A stretch of DNA of 64,000 nucleotides from Anaerolineaceae bacterium (GTDB lineage: Bacteria; Chloroflexota; Anaerolineae; Aggregatilineales; Phototrophicaceae). The notes under the pieces were generated by a model, which saw only the letters and a list, made by a program, of their open reading frames with translations, was not told the DNA's origin and did no database searches. Position numbers and translations under genes: made by a program. Shown in pieces: positions 8,801 through 18,163 of the stretch. Positions within the stretch are counted from its first letter, which is position 1, and every line of letters begins with the position of its first letter. The stretch spans positions 180,817 to 244,816 of the forward strand of contig JAPOVC010000006.1 of assembly GCA_026708325.1 (NCBI GenBank). The letters are read 5' to 3'.

Positions 8801-10033
8801 ATGATGGACGCACAGGCGCTGGGTCGCTTGTTACGCGAGGCCCGCGAGGCCAGGGAACTCACTCTGGCGGACGCGGAGCAGGCGCTGCGTATACGCCGGC
8901 GCATTCTGGTGGCTTTCGAGGACGGCGTCTTCGACCTGCCGGACTCATCAGCCGTGCAGTTGCGAGGTCTGCTGGGCAACTACGCCCGCTATCTCGACCT
9001 GGACGATGAACCTGTCCTTGAGCAATTCGAGCAGGTACGGCAGGTGGCGCAGCGTCGACAGCGCCGTGAACGACGCCGCCGTCCTGGCAGGACGCCGCCG
9101 CAGCCGCAGCCGGTCCCGCAACTGGAGCCGGGCGTTGGCGAAGGCGTGCAATTGCGGCGGCGCAGAAGGCGCAACGTGCTCGGCGCGCTGCTGGTGCTGG
9201 CGCTGGCCGCGGGCGCGCTCGGAATCATCGTATTCGTCGGGCTGCAGTTTCTGGAAGACCCGCTGCCGGCATCAGAGTCCGTCGGTGAGATTCCCCGTCT
9301 GATCCCGCCTACAGCGCTGCCGACCGCCGTAGCGCTGCGGGACGTGACCAGTGTTCCCGGCGTATCGCGGGCGCGCTACGAGCGACAGATTAGCCAGAAC
9401 TGGAACGGCAGCGGCGTGCTCGTGACGGTCGAGGCCGCCCAACGCACCTGGCTGCGCCTGACGGCCGACGGCGGTGAAGAATTCAGCGGCATGTTGCGCC
9501 CCGGCGAGCACGTGGAGGTGGCGGCCCGCAGCGAAATCCTCCTGAGCGCCGGCAACGGCGCGGCGCTGCTGATCACCTGGAACGGGCAGGAGCAGCCCGT
9601 GCCGGGATTGCGCGGCCAGTTGGTGGACATGACCTTTACCCGAACCTCGACCACGCTTACCGCCAGCGTCGGCTTTGGGCCAACCGAGGTCTTCACCGCA
9701 ACGCCTCCGCCGACCTCGGCGATTGACGTGGCCGCACTGCTGGGCACCCTGTTTCCCGCCCCGTCGGCCACGTTGCCAGGAGAGGACTTCCTGCCCACGC
9801 CTGAGGATACGGCGCTGCCCGCAGACAGCGCCAGCCCGACGGCCACGGTCGCTGAAGCAGAGGCGCTGACGCCTTCGGCAACCCCCCTCGCGCCACCGAC
9901 GGTATCCCCAACCCCGACGGCGTCGGCGACCAGCACGGCAACGGCCACGACCAGGCCGACGGCGACGGCCGTCCTGCCGCCGCGCGTGACGCAGGTCCCG
10001 CTGACTCCGGCGAAGAATATGCAAAACGGCTAG
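8801..10033 (+). CDS. RodZ-like protein: N-terminal HTH, one TM helix, extracytoplasmic domain
   Basis: 410 residues. Residues 5-75 form a helix-turn-helix of the HTH_25 kind (LGRLLREAREARELTLADAEQALRIR...) as in RodZ and related cell-shape proteins. A basic region (90-125) precedes one TM helix (about 125-150). Residues about 200-290 look like the DUF4115/RodZ beta domain (VLVTVEAAQRTWLRLTADG). The C-terminal 110 residues are a Thr/Pro/Ser/Ala-rich tail, probably disordered or cell-wall spanning. RodZ binds MreB; no mreBCD is in view, so a role in shape or division is inferred. The start may be ATG 8801 or ATG 8804; neither has a good Shine-Dalgarno. It lies 59 bases after rplI with no obvious terminator. 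Confidence 0.82.
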   Translation: MMDAQALGRLLREAREARELTLADAEQALRIRRRILVAFEDGVFDLPDSSAVQLRGLLGNYARYLDLDDEPVLEQFEQVRQVAQRRQRRERRRRPGRTPPQPQPVPQLEPGVGEGVQLRRRRRRNVLGALLVLALAAGALGIIVFVGLQFLEDPLPASESVGEIPRLIPPTALPTAVALRDVTSVPGVSRARYERQISQNWNGSGVLVTVEAAQRTWLRLTADGGEEFSGMLRPGEHVEVAARSEILLSAGNGAALLITWNGQEQPVPGLRGQLVDMTFTRTSTTLTASVGFGPTEVFTATPPPTSAIDVAALLGTLFPAPSATLPGEDFLPTPEDTALPADSASPTATVAEAEALTPSATPLAPPTVSPTPTASATSTATATTRPTATAVLPPRVTQVPLTPAKNMQNG

Positions 10034-10061
10034 AATGGCCGCGAACACGAGGGAGCGTGTC

Positions 10062-10646
10062 ATGGAATTCACACTGAATTTGCCTGAATGGGCCATGCGC
10101 GAAAATGAAGCCCTGCCGCCCAGCATGCCCACGCTGGAAGAACGCATGGCGGCGGTCATCCGCTTTTCGCAGCTGAATTTTGAGGAGGGCACGGGCGGGC
10201 CTTTCGCCGCCGGCCTCTTCGAGCGCGACTCGGGCGTGCCGGTGTTGATCGGCGTGAACCGGGTGATGCCGCTGAATTGCTCCTCGGCGCATGCCGAGGT
10301 GACGACGATCACGCTGGCGCAGCAGAAACTGGGCACCTGGGACCTTGGCGGCCCCGGCCTGCCGCCTTACCAGCTGGTGGTGAACTGGCGCACCTGCGTC
10401 ATGTGTTACGGCGCGGTGATCTGGTCCGGCATTCGTTCGCTGGTTATCGCCGGCAGCGGGCCGGAACTGGAAAGCATCACCGGCTTTGACGAAGGCCCTG
10501 CGCATCCGCAATGGAAAGAAGAACTGGAGCGACGTGGCATCGACGTGATCGACAACCTGCTGAATGACGAGGCCGTGGCGGTGTTTCATGCCTTCGCCGC
10601 CAGCGGCAGTCACGTCTACAACGCCCGCCAGGGAGACGAGGGGTAA
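10062..10646 (+). CDS. Cytidine/deoxycytidylate-deaminase superfamily protein (guanine deaminase-like)
   Basis: 194-residue zinc-dependent nucleobase or nucleoside deaminase. ATG 10062 has GGGAG 8 bases upstream. The catalytic HAE is His77-Ala78-Glu79 and the two zinc cysteines are Cys112 and Cys115 (WRTCVMCYGA). The usual Pro before the first Cys is replaced by Thr (RTC rather than EPC), which is unusual. Length and the C-terminal region after the Cys pair fit guanine deaminase/tRNA-independent members rather than TadA, which is present separately at 57.7 kb. The substrate is uncertain. Confidence 0.85.
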   Translation: MEFTLNLPEWAMRENEALPPSMPTLEERMAAVIRFSQLNFEEGTGGPFAAGLFERDSGVPVLIGVNRVMPLNCSSAHAEVTTITLAQQKLGTWDLGGPGLPPYQLVVNWRTCVMCYGAVIWSGIRSLVIAGSGPELESITGFDEGPAHPQWKEELERRGIDVIDNLLNDEAVAVFHAFAASGSHVYNARQGDEG

Positions 10647-10701
10647 TGAAACAGCTTCCCGGGATCCGGCTTTTCTGGCAGATCGGAATGCGCCAGACTT
10701 C

Positions 10702-12138
10702 ATGAACCAGGACAATTTCTTTTTGCTCAGCCTGGGCTGCGCCAAGAACACGGTCGATTCGGAGAGCATGGCCCAGGTACTGGGGCAACACGGCATGCGC
10801 GGCAGCGACAACCCCGACGACGCCTCGGTCCTGATCGTCAACACCTGCGGTTTCCTTGAGGTGGCGCGCGAGGAATCGTTGGCGGCGCTGCGCGAACTGG
10901 TGCGGGGCCGGCGGGCGGGACAGCAGGTCATCGCCGCCGGTTGCCTGGCGCAACGCCACGGGGCCAGCCTGGCGCAGGACGTGCCGGGCCTGGACGGCAT
11001 CATCGGCACGCGTCGCTGGATGGACATTTTCGACCTGGTGCAACGGCTGCGCGCCCGCAGGCATCCGGAGCCGATTTATCACCTGCCGACAGACGCGACC
11101 CGGGTCGGCCTGGACGAGCGCGGCGTGCTGCGCGCCAGTGTCGAGGGGGCCAGCGCCTGGCTGAAGATCGCCGACGGATGTCGCCGCCCCTGCGCCTTTT
11201 GCACCATCCCCAAAATCAAGGGCACGGCCGTCAGCCGGCCGCTGGAGACCCTCGTCGACGAGGCGCGGCGATTGCAGGCGCGGGGCCTGCGCGAACTCAT
11301 CCTCATCGCCCAGGACACCAGCGATTACGGCCACGACCTGGGCATGAAGGACGGCCTCGCGACCTTGCTCGATGCGCTGGTGACGGCCGCCCCCGACATC
11401 CCCTGGTTGCGACTCATGTACGCCTGGCCGGGATACGTCACGCCGCGGCTAATCGAGACGATGGCGACCCGGCCACAAATCCTGCCCTATCTGGATATGC
11501 CCTTGCAGCACGGCCATCGCAGCACCCTGCTGCGCATGCGGCGCCCGGCCAACATCGAGTGGGTCTACGAGACCCTGGCGCGCATGCGCGCCCTGATGCC
11601 GCAACTGGCCGTGCGCACGACCTTCATCGTGGGCTATCCTGGCGAGACCGATGCCGAGTTTGAAGGCCTGCTGGAGTTCGTGCGCGACCTGCAGTTCGAT
11701 CGTGTGGGCGCCTTCAAATACTCGCAGGAGCCGGGCACACCCTCCGCCGCGCTGCCGGACCAGGTGCCGGAGGCTATCAAGCAGGAACGCTACGATGCCC
11801 TGATGTCGCTGCAGCAGGGCATAAGCCTGGCGAAGAACCAGGCGCTGGTCGGCCGTGAGATTGACGTGCTGGTGGAAGGCCACGGCGCCCACGAGGACGA
11901 ATCGGGCGAGGTGGATGGCGCGATGCTCAGCCTCGGGCGCAGCTGGCGCGACGCGCCGGAGATTGACGGCTACGTCATCGTCGAGGGCGAACTGCCGCCA
12001 GGCGAAATCGTACCGGTGCGCGTCACCGGCGCGACAGCCTACGATCTCTTTGCCAGCGTGGAGTTGGGGGCGCCGGCGGTCATACAGCCGGGGCAAATCT
12101 TCGGAGAGGGCGCCATTCCATTGCAGGAGCGGGCATGA
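10702..12138 (+). CDS. rimO: Ribosomal protein uS12 methylthiotransferase
   Basis: Radical-SAM enzyme that methylthiolates the conserved Asp of ribosomal protein S12. The N-terminal UPF0004 domain has its three cluster cysteines (Cys13, Cys49, Cys81), and the radical-SAM CxxxCxxC motif is Cys160, Cys164, Cys167. The opening LLSLGCAKNTVDSE is characteristic of RimO rather than MiaB. A TRAM domain occupies the last 70 residues. 478 residues is slightly above the usual 430-450. Start ATG 10702 aligns with family N-termini. The stop overlaps the next gene start by 4 bases (ATGA), suggesting coupling with the nitroreductase. Confidence 0.95.
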   Translation: MNQDNFFLLSLGCAKNTVDSESMAQVLGQHGMRGSDNPDDASVLIVNTCGFLEVAREESLAALRELVRGRRAGQQVIAAGCLAQRHGASLAQDVPGLDGIIGTRRWMDIFDLVQRLRARRHPEPIYHLPTDATRVGLDERGVLRASVEGASAWLKIADGCRRPCAFCTIPKIKGTAVSRPLETLVDEARRLQARGLRELILIAQDTSDYGHDLGMKDGLATLLDALVTAAPDIPWLRLMYAWPGYVTPRLIETMATRPQILPYLDMPLQHGHRSTLLRMRRPANIEWVYETLARMRALMPQLAVRTTFIVGYPGETDAEFEGLLEFVRDLQFDRVGAFKYSQEPGTPSAALPDQVPEAIKQERYDALMSLQQGISLAKNQALVGREIDVLVEGHGAHEDESGEVDGAMLSLGRSWRDAPEIDGYVIVEGELPPGEIVPVRVTGATAYDLFASVELGAPAVIQPGQIFGEGAIPLQERA

Positions 12139-12767
12139 GCAGGACGCAAAGGGCGGGGCCTGACAAGACCGACGCGGCGGCGCAGGCCTTGCTGCACGAT
12201 TACATCACCGGGCGCCGCAGTCCGCGCAATTATCTCGACCGGCCGGTCGACCGCGCGACCCTGTTGAGCCTGCTGGAAGCGGCGCGGCGAGGGGCGTCCT
12301 CCAACAACTCGCAGCCCTGGAATTTCATCGTGGCCAGCAAGGGCGACCCGCCCGCCTGGGAGCGTTTGTTCAGTTGCCTGCTGCCCGGCAACCAGAGCTG
12401 GGCGGGAGGCGCGGCCGTGCTGATGGTCGTCGTGGCCACGCTGGAGCAGGGCGGCCGCAGACTGCGCACCAGCCATTTCGATACCGGGCTGGCGATGGGC
12501 AACCTCACCCTGCAGGCCATGTCGCTTGGTCTGATGTTGCGCAACATGGGCGGCATCGACCGCGACCGCGTCCGCGAACTTTATGGCATCCCGGCCACGC
12601 ATGAGCCGATTTGCGGCGTGGCGCTGGGGTGGCCGGCGCCCCCCGAGTCGCTGCCGCAGGACCGGCGTGATTTTGAACTGGAGGCGCAGGAACGCAGGCC
12701 CCTCGACACTTTCGTTTTTGGCCAAAGTTGGGGACGGCCCGCGCCCTTCCTTCAGGAAGGGGCCTGA
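12135..12767 (+). CDS. Nitroreductase-family FMN oxidoreductase
   Basis: 210-residue flavoprotein of the NfsB/FRP fold. Recognisable elements are the RRSPRNYLDRPVDRATL start of the family, the FMN-binding ARRGASSNNSQPWNFIV segment (residues about 52-69) and a DTGLAMGNLTLQAMSLGL helix (about 117-134). Such enzymes reduce quinones, nitro compounds or act in flavin and cofactor metabolism; the substrate is unknown. ATG 12135 overlaps the rimO stop by 4 bases, so the two genes are likely co-translated. It converges with the O-methyltransferase gene 9 bases downstream. Confidence 0.9.
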   Translation: MSRTQRAGPDKTDAAAQALLHDYITGRRSPRNYLDRPVDRATLLSLLEAARRGASSNNSQPWNFIVASKGDPPAWERLFSCLLPGNQSWAGGAAVLMVVVATLEQGGRRLRTSHFDTGLAMGNLTLQAMSLGLMLRNMGGIDRDRVRELYGIPATHEPICGVALGWPAPPESLPQDRRDFELEAQERRPLDTFVFGQSWGRPAPFLQEGA

Positions 12768-12776
12768 CCCCCCGGG

Positions 12777-13412
12777 CTAGCGCAACTTGATGCCGACGGC
12801 CATCCCGTCGCCAATCGCGATGATGGTGCTGGACAGACGCGGTTCTTCCGCCATGGAGCGGTTAAAGCGGTGCATGCCCTCGTCGCCTTCGCTGCCCAGG
12901 GCCAGCACGCGCCCGCCGCGAAAGGCATTGTGGGTGGCGATCACGCCGCCGACGCGCAGGTTGTCGAGTGACCAGGCGAGGTAGTCCGGGTAGCCCTCCT
13001 TGTCGGCGTCGATGAAGACCAGATCGAATGGCCCCTGCGCCGACAACTTCTGCAGGGATTGCAGCGCCGGGCCTTCATGCAGCCGGACGCGGTCGCCCAG
13101 CCCGGCGCGCGCGAAGCTGGCCCGCGCCACACGGGCGTGCAGGCTGCTGACTTCAAGGGTATGAAGAACGCCGTCCGGCGGCAGGGCGCGCCCCAGCCAG
13201 GTGCCGCTGTATCCGGCCAGGGTACCGATCTCCACGATTTTGCGGGCGCCCGCCAGTTGCGCCAGCCATTGCAGCATCCGCCCTTCCTGCGGGCTGAGGC
13301 TGATACGCGGCATGTCGTGCCGCCGGGTCTCCGCCTGGATCCAGGCGAGCACCTCGTCTTCCTGCGCAAACAAGTCGTTGACGTAGGCTTCGCGGGCGGA
13401 TTTGTCGTCCAT
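12777..13412 (-). CDS. SAM-dependent O-methyltransferase (class I, Methyltransf_3 type)
   Basis: 211-residue catechol/caffeoyl-CoA type O-methyltransferase. ATG 13412 is chosen because GAGGAGAGG lies just upstream; an earlier in-frame codon at 13424 overlaps the upstream gene. The SAM motif is EIGTLAGYSG (residues 61-70) and the metal and substrate Asp lies in FIDADKEGYPDY (about 132-143). N-terminal MPRISLSPQEGRMLQWL matches the family. The natural substrate of most bacterial members is unknown. It starts 8 bases after the ribonuclease Z stop and is probably in the same transcript. Confidence 0.9.
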   Translation of the reverse strand: MDDKSAREAYVNDLFAQEDEVLAWIQAETRRHDMPRISLSPQEGRMLQWLAQLAGARKIVEIGTLAGYSGTWLGRALPPDGVLHTLEVSSLHARVARASFARAGLGDRVRLHEGPALQSLQKLSAQGPFDLVFIDADKEGYPDYLAWSLDNLRVGGVIATHNAFRGGRVLALGSEGDEGMHRFNRSMAEEPRLSSTIIAIGDGMAVGIKLR

Positions 13413-13420
13413 ACCTCTCC

Positions 13421-14371
13421 TCATTTCCTGTCGGGACGGACCCTGGCGACGGGACGGTCGCGACTGATCTCAAAATGGTCGAAATCGCGCGCGAGCAGGG
13501 TCGCGGGAAACACTGCGCGCGCCTCCCGCTTGATGTCACGCTCGCGATAACGGCGCGATACGTGGGTCAGGATCAGCGTCTCCACGTTGTTTTCGGCGGC
13601 GAGCAGCGCCGCCTGGTGAGCGGTCAGGTGACCGAAGGCCCTGGCGGTGTCGACGTCTTCGTGCAGGAAGGTGGCCTCGATGACCAGCGCCGTGGCATCG
13701 CGCACGTACTCTCCCAGATTGTCGATGCGCGCGCAATCGCCAATGTGCACGTATTTCGCGCCGCGCAGGGCCGGGCCCAGCACCATGTCCGGCGTGATGT
13801 TGCGGCCGTCGGCCAGGGTGACGCTTCTGCCCTGCACCAGTTCACGTCGTTCCGGGCCGGCGGGTACGCCCAGCGCTTCTGCCCGTTCGACGAGAAAGGG
13901 ACGGTGCGCTTTCTGCTCAAATGAAAAGCCAAAGTTGCCCCTGCCGCGATGACTGACCGGAAAGGCGGTGACGACGAAGGCCTTCCCGTCAAGCAGCAGG
14001 CCTGGCTTGAGTTCCCGCAGACGAATGTCGATGGGCAGGCGTTCGTAATCGAGGACGACGCCGAAGAGCAGGGCGTGGATCCGCCGCAGGGGATAGTAAC
14101 CGGCCCAGATTTCGATCTCGTTGATGTTTTCCCAACTGGTCAGGGTGGACATCAGGCCGCCGAGGCCCAGAATATGGTCGAGATGCCCGTGGGTCAGCAG
14201 CACGCGGTTGAGGTTGCGAAAGCCCACGCCGCTGCGCAGGATCTGGCGCTGGGTACCTTCGCCGCAATCGATCAGGAAACGCTGGTCGCCGGCCAGCAAC
14301 AACTGCGCGGGCAGGCCGCGATGGATGGAAGGCGCGGAGGCCGACGTGCCCAGCATCACCAGTTCAAACAC
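13421..14371 (-). CDS. rnz: Ribonuclease Z (tRNA 3' endonuclease)
   Basis: 316-residue metallo-beta-lactamase-fold enzyme that removes 3' trailers from tRNA precursors. The zinc motif THGHLDH is at residues 60-66 and the opening LVMLGTSASAP resembles the family LGTGSAxP. Later metal ligands are seen in VSHRGRGNFGFSFE, HIGDCARIDNL and LTHVSRRY. Length is normal for the short RNase Z. It is positioned between a membrane glycosyltransferase (2-base gap) and an O-methyltransferase. Confidence 0.93.
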   Translation of the reverse strand: MFELVMLGTSASAPSIHRGLPAQLLLAGDQRFLIDCGEGTQRQILRSGVGFRNLNRVLLTHGHLDHILGLGGLMSTLTSWENINEIEIWAGYYPLRRIHALLFGVVLDYERLPIDIRLRELKPGLLLDGKAFVVTAFPVSHRGRGNFGFSFEQKAHRPFLVERAEALGVPAGPERRELVQGRSVTLADGRNITPDMVLGPALRGAKYVHIGDCARIDNLGEYVRDATALVIEATFLHEDVDTARAFGHLTAHQAALLAAENNVETLILTHVSRRYRERDIKREARAVFPATLLARDFDHFEISRDRPVARVRPDRK

Positions 14372-14373
14372 GC

Positions 14374-16419
14374 TCAGCCGTCCATGGCGCCGACAGCAAA
14401 GTTGCTGTCGGTCAGAAAGAGGCGCGTGCCGCGCACCTTGCCATCAATCAAAATGGAAAGTCGCTGCAAGTCGCGCTGCCGGTATGCGCCGGATGAGACC
14501 AGATAGTGACCATCGGGCGTGACCGCAGGCAGATTGACGTATGTCACCTGAATGAATATGTCGCGCGGCCGCAGGCTGGAGGGCAGAACACTGAGGCGGT
14601 CGCTCTGCGCAGTTATGACGGCCGGATCCGGCATCACGTGGATGAACAGGTGCAGGTCCTCGGGCAGGGGGCCATCCACGCGCCACCATGTCACCTGGGT
14701 CAGGGTATCGCCCTCCAGAAAAATGCGCTGTTCCCCCGGTTCGTAGCCCAGGAAGGTGAGGTTGTTGTCCAGAGTGACCGGTGGCATCAAATCTGCCGCG
14801 CCACCCGGTGCCTCCGGCGCGAGGCGCAGACGGGACGTTGTGGTAAAACTTCCCACCTTGTCGCCCAGGGGCTGTTGCACGTCAAGCACAAACACTGAAT
14901 TCGGCGGCAGGGAGGGGTCCTGTTCCCGGACGTTTCGTTGCAACCAGTCGCGCAGCAGGGGATGCATGTTGGCCAGCGTAGCCGGGTCCGGCAGGATGAT
15001 CTGCTGCAATTCGCCTCCGCTGGCGAGCACCAGACCGGTTTGACAGTCAGCGTAGCGCAGGTCCTCGCCACGGTCATGCAGGAGCAGGAGCAGTCGCCAG
15101 GCGTCGCCCAGTTCGAGGGTGGGTTCCGGCTCCACCGTCGGGAGACAGACCACGGTGGGCAGATCGTCAGCGCTGGCTTCGATGTGGCGCGCCAGCTGGC
15201 CCGCGCGATCGTTCCAGACTTCCCTTGTTTCCGCTGACGAGGCCCAGACGTTGAAGAGGTCGTGGCCGGTCCAGATGACGTTGAGGCCGGGCAACACGAC
15301 GATTGCAAACATCGGGATGTAACGCGCCAGTTGACCGGGATTGATGGAAAGCGTCGCCACGCCGAAACCGTAGAGGAGCGCCAGCGAGGGCAGGAGCACC
15401 GCCATGCTGGCGAAATCCGGGCTGTTGTTGACGAAGAGCGTCGCCGGCGCCAGCGCAATCAGGAAAACAAGCGGCATGGCAAAGCGCGGCCGGTGTCGAA
15501 AGCGAAAGGCCGCCAGCAGGCCGGCCAGGCAAATCAACCCGCTGAAGAGGTCAAACAAGGGCCGGCCCGGCACATTGTGGAGGGGACTGGAGTCGCCGAC
15601 CAGAGCGATTCCCGTCAGGGTGTTGGCGACGGACTGCATGGGCGGGCTGAGGTTAAGGTCGTAGTCTCCCAGCAAGCGCGCAAGGCCGCTGAGTTCGAAG
15701 AGCCGCAGCGAGGAAATCAGGTAGGGCCCCATGACGACCAGGACCAGGGCCAGCATGAAGAGCAGGGACAAAATCAGGCTCAGGGTCAACGGCCCCTGGC
15801 TGCGCGTCAACCAGTAAATGAACAGCAGGGCGCCGAGGACCAGCCAGAACTGCACCGGATGGACGTAGAAGCCGATCCCTGCTGCGACCCCCAGCAGGGT
15901 GAAGGCGATGGTGCCTGGCAGGCGCTGCCCGATTCGCGCCGGCACGGAAAGAATCTGTGCCGTGCCCAGCATGGTGGCGGCGCTCATCAGGGGCGTGAGG
16001 CTCACCGGCGTGACGCTGCGACCCAGCAGGACCGGCCACAGGCTCACGCCCAGAAGGGCCAGCGCAGCCACCGCCCCGCGCACACCGCAGAGTCGTCGCG
16101 CAAGGGTGTAAACGAGGGCCAGGGTAATCAGGCTGACGAAGACGGAGAACACGCGGAAACCGACGCTGCCGCCGCCGGTCAGGTTGCTGCTGAACCCCAG
16201 CATGGCGGGGTAGAAACCTTCGCGACCCCAGGCTGTGCCGGTGGGGGACTGATCATAAAAGACCGCGATGTGCCCGGCGCGCAGCGATTCGACGATGCGC
16301 AGGGAGAGATACTCGTCCTCATTGAAGCCGGTGGGCAGGTCCGCCAGGCGATAGCTGCGCAACAAGGCCGCAACAAGCAGAAACAGGGTCGCCAGGACGA
16401 AACCGGTGCGGGGGGACAA
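14374..16419 (-). CDS. Membrane glycosyltransferase, GT39/ArnT-like
   Basis: 681-residue polytopic protein with about 11-12 hydrophobic segments in the first 380 residues and a soluble C-terminal half. The first extracytoplasmic loop has NEDEYLSLR just after TM1, matching the acidic catalytic DxD/DE of GT-C (ArnT/PMT) enzymes, which transfer sugars from polyprenyl-phosphate donors outside the membrane. The C-terminal beta-rich region (about 540-640) is similar to domains that follow such cores in Chloroflexota. The start codon is TTG 16419 with GGAG 8 bases before it. It is the last gene of a run that includes three glycosidase-like proteins. Confidence 0.8.
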   Translation of the reverse strand: MSPRTGFVLATLFLLVAALLRSYRLADLPTGFNEDEYLSLRIVESLRAGHIAVFYDQSPTGTAWGREGFYPAMLGFSSNLTGGGSVGFRVFSVFVSLITLALVYTLARRLCGVRGAVAALALLGVSLWPVLLGRSVTPVSLTPLMSAATMLGTAQILSVPARIGQRLPGTIAFTLLGVAAGIGFYVHPVQFWLVLGALLFIYWLTRSQGPLTLSLILSLLFMLALVLVVMGPYLISSLRLFELSGLARLLGDYDLNLSPPMQSVANTLTGIALVGDSSPLHNVPGRPLFDLFSGLICLAGLLAAFRFRHRPRFAMPLVFLIALAPATLFVNNSPDFASMAVLLPSLALLYGFGVATLSINPGQLARYIPMFAIVVLPGLNVIWTGHDLFNVWASSAETREVWNDRAGQLARHIEASADDLPTVVCLPTVEPEPTLELGDAWRLLLLLHDRGEDLRYADCQTGLVLASGGELQQIILPDPATLANMHPLLRDWLQRNVREQDPSLPPNSVFVLDVQQPLGDKVGSFTTTSRLRLAPEAPGGAADLMPPVTLDNNLTFLGYEPGEQRIFLEGDTLTQVTWWRVDGPLPEDLHLFIHVMPDPAVITAQSDRLSVLPSSLRPRDIFIQVTYVNLPAVTPDGHYLVSSGAYRQRDLQRLSILIDGKVRGTRLFLTDSNFAVGAMDG

Positions 16420-16455
16420 GGCAGAACTCCAGAGAGAAACCGGGTGACGGCTGTT

Positions 16456-16962
16456 TCAGAGCGCAGTGGCCATGGCGGTGAAGAGCAACACCAGCAGGCC
16501 GAGCGCGACGCTCATCCGGGCCAGTCGCAACTCCTGGCGCCGCAGTCGTTGCCATTCCGCTGCATCGCTGCGCCCCTGATCCAGCAGCCACCCCGCCCGA
16601 CGCGACGCCGGTACCACGCGCCACTGCAGAAGGATGCCGCAAACCACCATCCCTGCCATGGCCACGTGCTTGAGCAATATGGCGCGGCTCCAGGGATTGT
16701 TGAATTGTAGCATACCTTCGTAATGGGGGTCTGCCGTCATCTGAAACAGGCCGGTGACCAGCAGCACGACCATGCTGAGCCAGCTGAAGGGCTGAAAGCG
16801 CTGCCGCAGCCGGTCGAGCAGGCGATGGCGCTCCGGATTGTCGGCCAGACTGCGTCGCGTTTCGGGCCAGACCAGCAGGGTCAACAGGAAGAGACCGCCC
16901 AGCCAGACCACGGTGGCCAGCAGGTGCAGGAAGAGGCTAGCGGCAAGGAGTGACGGGGGCAA
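16456..16962 (-). CDS. CopD-like small membrane protein
   Basis: 168 residues with about four TM helices. The conserved HLLATVVWLGGLFLLTLL near residue 13 and the second half LLKHVAMAGMVVCGILLQW fit the CopD/YcnJ membrane domain family (His and Trp in TM1, Lys-His in TM3). Some members move copper; many are of unknown function. The start is TTG 16962, overlapping the 3' end of the upstream glycosidase-like gene by 26 bases; no ATG is available. A weak Shine-Dalgarno makes translational coupling likely. There is no other copper gene nearby. Confidence 0.7.
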   Translation of the reverse strand: MPPSLLAASLFLHLLATVVWLGGLFLLTLLVWPETRRSLADNPERHRLLDRLRQRFQPFSWLSMVVLLVTGLFQMTADPHYEGMLQFNNPWSRAILLKHVAMAGMVVCGILLQWRVVPASRRAGWLLDQGRSDAAEWQRLRRQELRLARMSVALGLLVLLFTAMATAL

Positions 16963-18163
16963 GGCCCATCGCTTCCGGGCTGTCGGGGTCGCGGGCAGGG
17001 ATGACGCGCTGGCCGCAGACCTTTGCCATATTGGCCAGGCGCTTGAAGCCCGTCACGGCATGTCGGTCCGGCAGGATAATGCTCCACCAGTACTGTTCGT
17101 CGTCCTCGTTCCAGGCGGGATCCGCGATGGAAAGGGTGGTCATCAGGCCGACCCAGGGGCGCCAGTACTCCGCAGCGTAACGGTAGGCCCGCACGAGATA
17201 GTCCGCCTGGGTCGCCTCGTTCACGGCGAACCAGGAATAGGCCGGGTTGTGCCCGGCGACGTCGCGCGTCCAGCCGGTTTCAAGGATGGCGACCTGGCGC
17301 GCGGCGTCGCCATTTTCGACCATGATGCGTCGCAGATCTTCCACACGCCGAAAGGTGAAGAATCGCTGTCCGCCGCCCGCTTCGGCTTCATCCGGGCCAA
17401 GTTCCGGCGCGGAGTAGCCGGGGGCGTGCATCCCGACGACGTCGATATGGCGCTGAAAACCGGAGTCGTAGAGCTCCTGCAGATACAGGTCATCCGGGCG
17501 CGCCTGTTCGCAACAGGTGCCGGTAGGCGCGAGGCCGGCCGAAATCAGGATGGCCTGCGGGTCTGCGGCGCGAATGGCGGCGCTGCACACCCGCAGCAAT
17601 TCGGTGTAGTCGGCGGCCGACGGGGGATAGCCACCCCATTCGCGGGCGAGATTGGGCTCGTTCCAGATCTGGTAGGCGGCGATGCGGCCCGCGTAGCGCG
17701 ATGCGAGCGCCCCGCACCAGTCGCCCCAGTTGTCAAGATGCCCGCGGGAGGGTGGCGCGTCGACGGGCAGTTCTCCGTCGGGAACCAGGTTTGCGGAGCG
17801 CACCCAATCAGGCGAGTGGCCCAGACGCACGACCAGTTGCAGCCCCTTTTCCTCGATTTCGTCAACCAGCTGGTCGGCGCGGCCAAAGCGATAGTCGCCG
17901 GCATGTGGCTCGGTGTCCACCCAGGCGAAGCTATGTTTCACGTGACTGAAGACCATCAGACGCACCATGTCCAGGCGCCAGCCGTTGAAGCCGTCATCCC
18001 ACCAGAGCGAAGTCTGGATGCCGTAGGTCAGGGGGGTGAAGGGCGGGTTGATGACCGCGGCGGCGGCGAGGGGATCTGGAGGGGGGCGACGCAGCCAGAC
18101 TGAGACGGTCAGCACCAGCAGAAACAGGCCGACACCCGCCCATCGCAGGGTGGCTGGCGTCAT
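16937..18163 (-). CDS. Membrane-anchored clan GH-A glycosidase-like protein (paralog 1)
   Basis: 408 residues: one N-terminal TM anchor (residues 6-24) and a TIM barrel. The acid/base is Glu169 in QIWNEPNLAREW, and the likely nucleophile is Glu295 in AILETGW, both at the ends of strands 4 and 7 as in clan GH-A (GH5, GH39 and others). The overall layout, including a GMHAPGY strand between them, is shared with the two upstream genes. It is probably active outside the membrane on a glycan; the substrate cannot be told. ATG 18163 overlaps the preceding stop in ATGA. Confidence 0.82.
   Translation of the reverse strand: MTPATLRWAGVGLFLLVLTVSVWLRRPPPDPLAAAAVINPPFTPLTYGIQTSLWWDDGFNGWRLDMVRLMVFSHVKHSFAWVDTEPHAGDYRFGRADQLVDEIEEKGLQLVVRLGHSPDWVRSANLVPDGELPVDAPPSRGHLDNWGDWCGALASRYAGRIAAYQIWNEPNLAREWGGYPPSAADYTELLRVCSAAIRAADPQAILISAGLAPTGTCCEQARPDDLYLQELYDSGFQRHIDVVGMHAPGYSAPELGPDEAEAGGGQRFFTFRRVEDLRRIMVENGDAARQVAILETGWTRDVAGHNPAYSWFAVNEATQADYLVRAYRYAAEYWRPWVGLMTTLSIADPAWNEDDEQYWWSIILPDRHAVTGFKRLANMAKVCGQRVIPARDPDSPEAMGLAPVTPCR

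Noticed and set aside
15262..16710. A 482-codon plus-strand frame opposite the GT39-like gene
   Set aside because: Composition dominated by Gln, Arg, Gly and Glu without motifs; a shadow of the membrane protein on the other strand.
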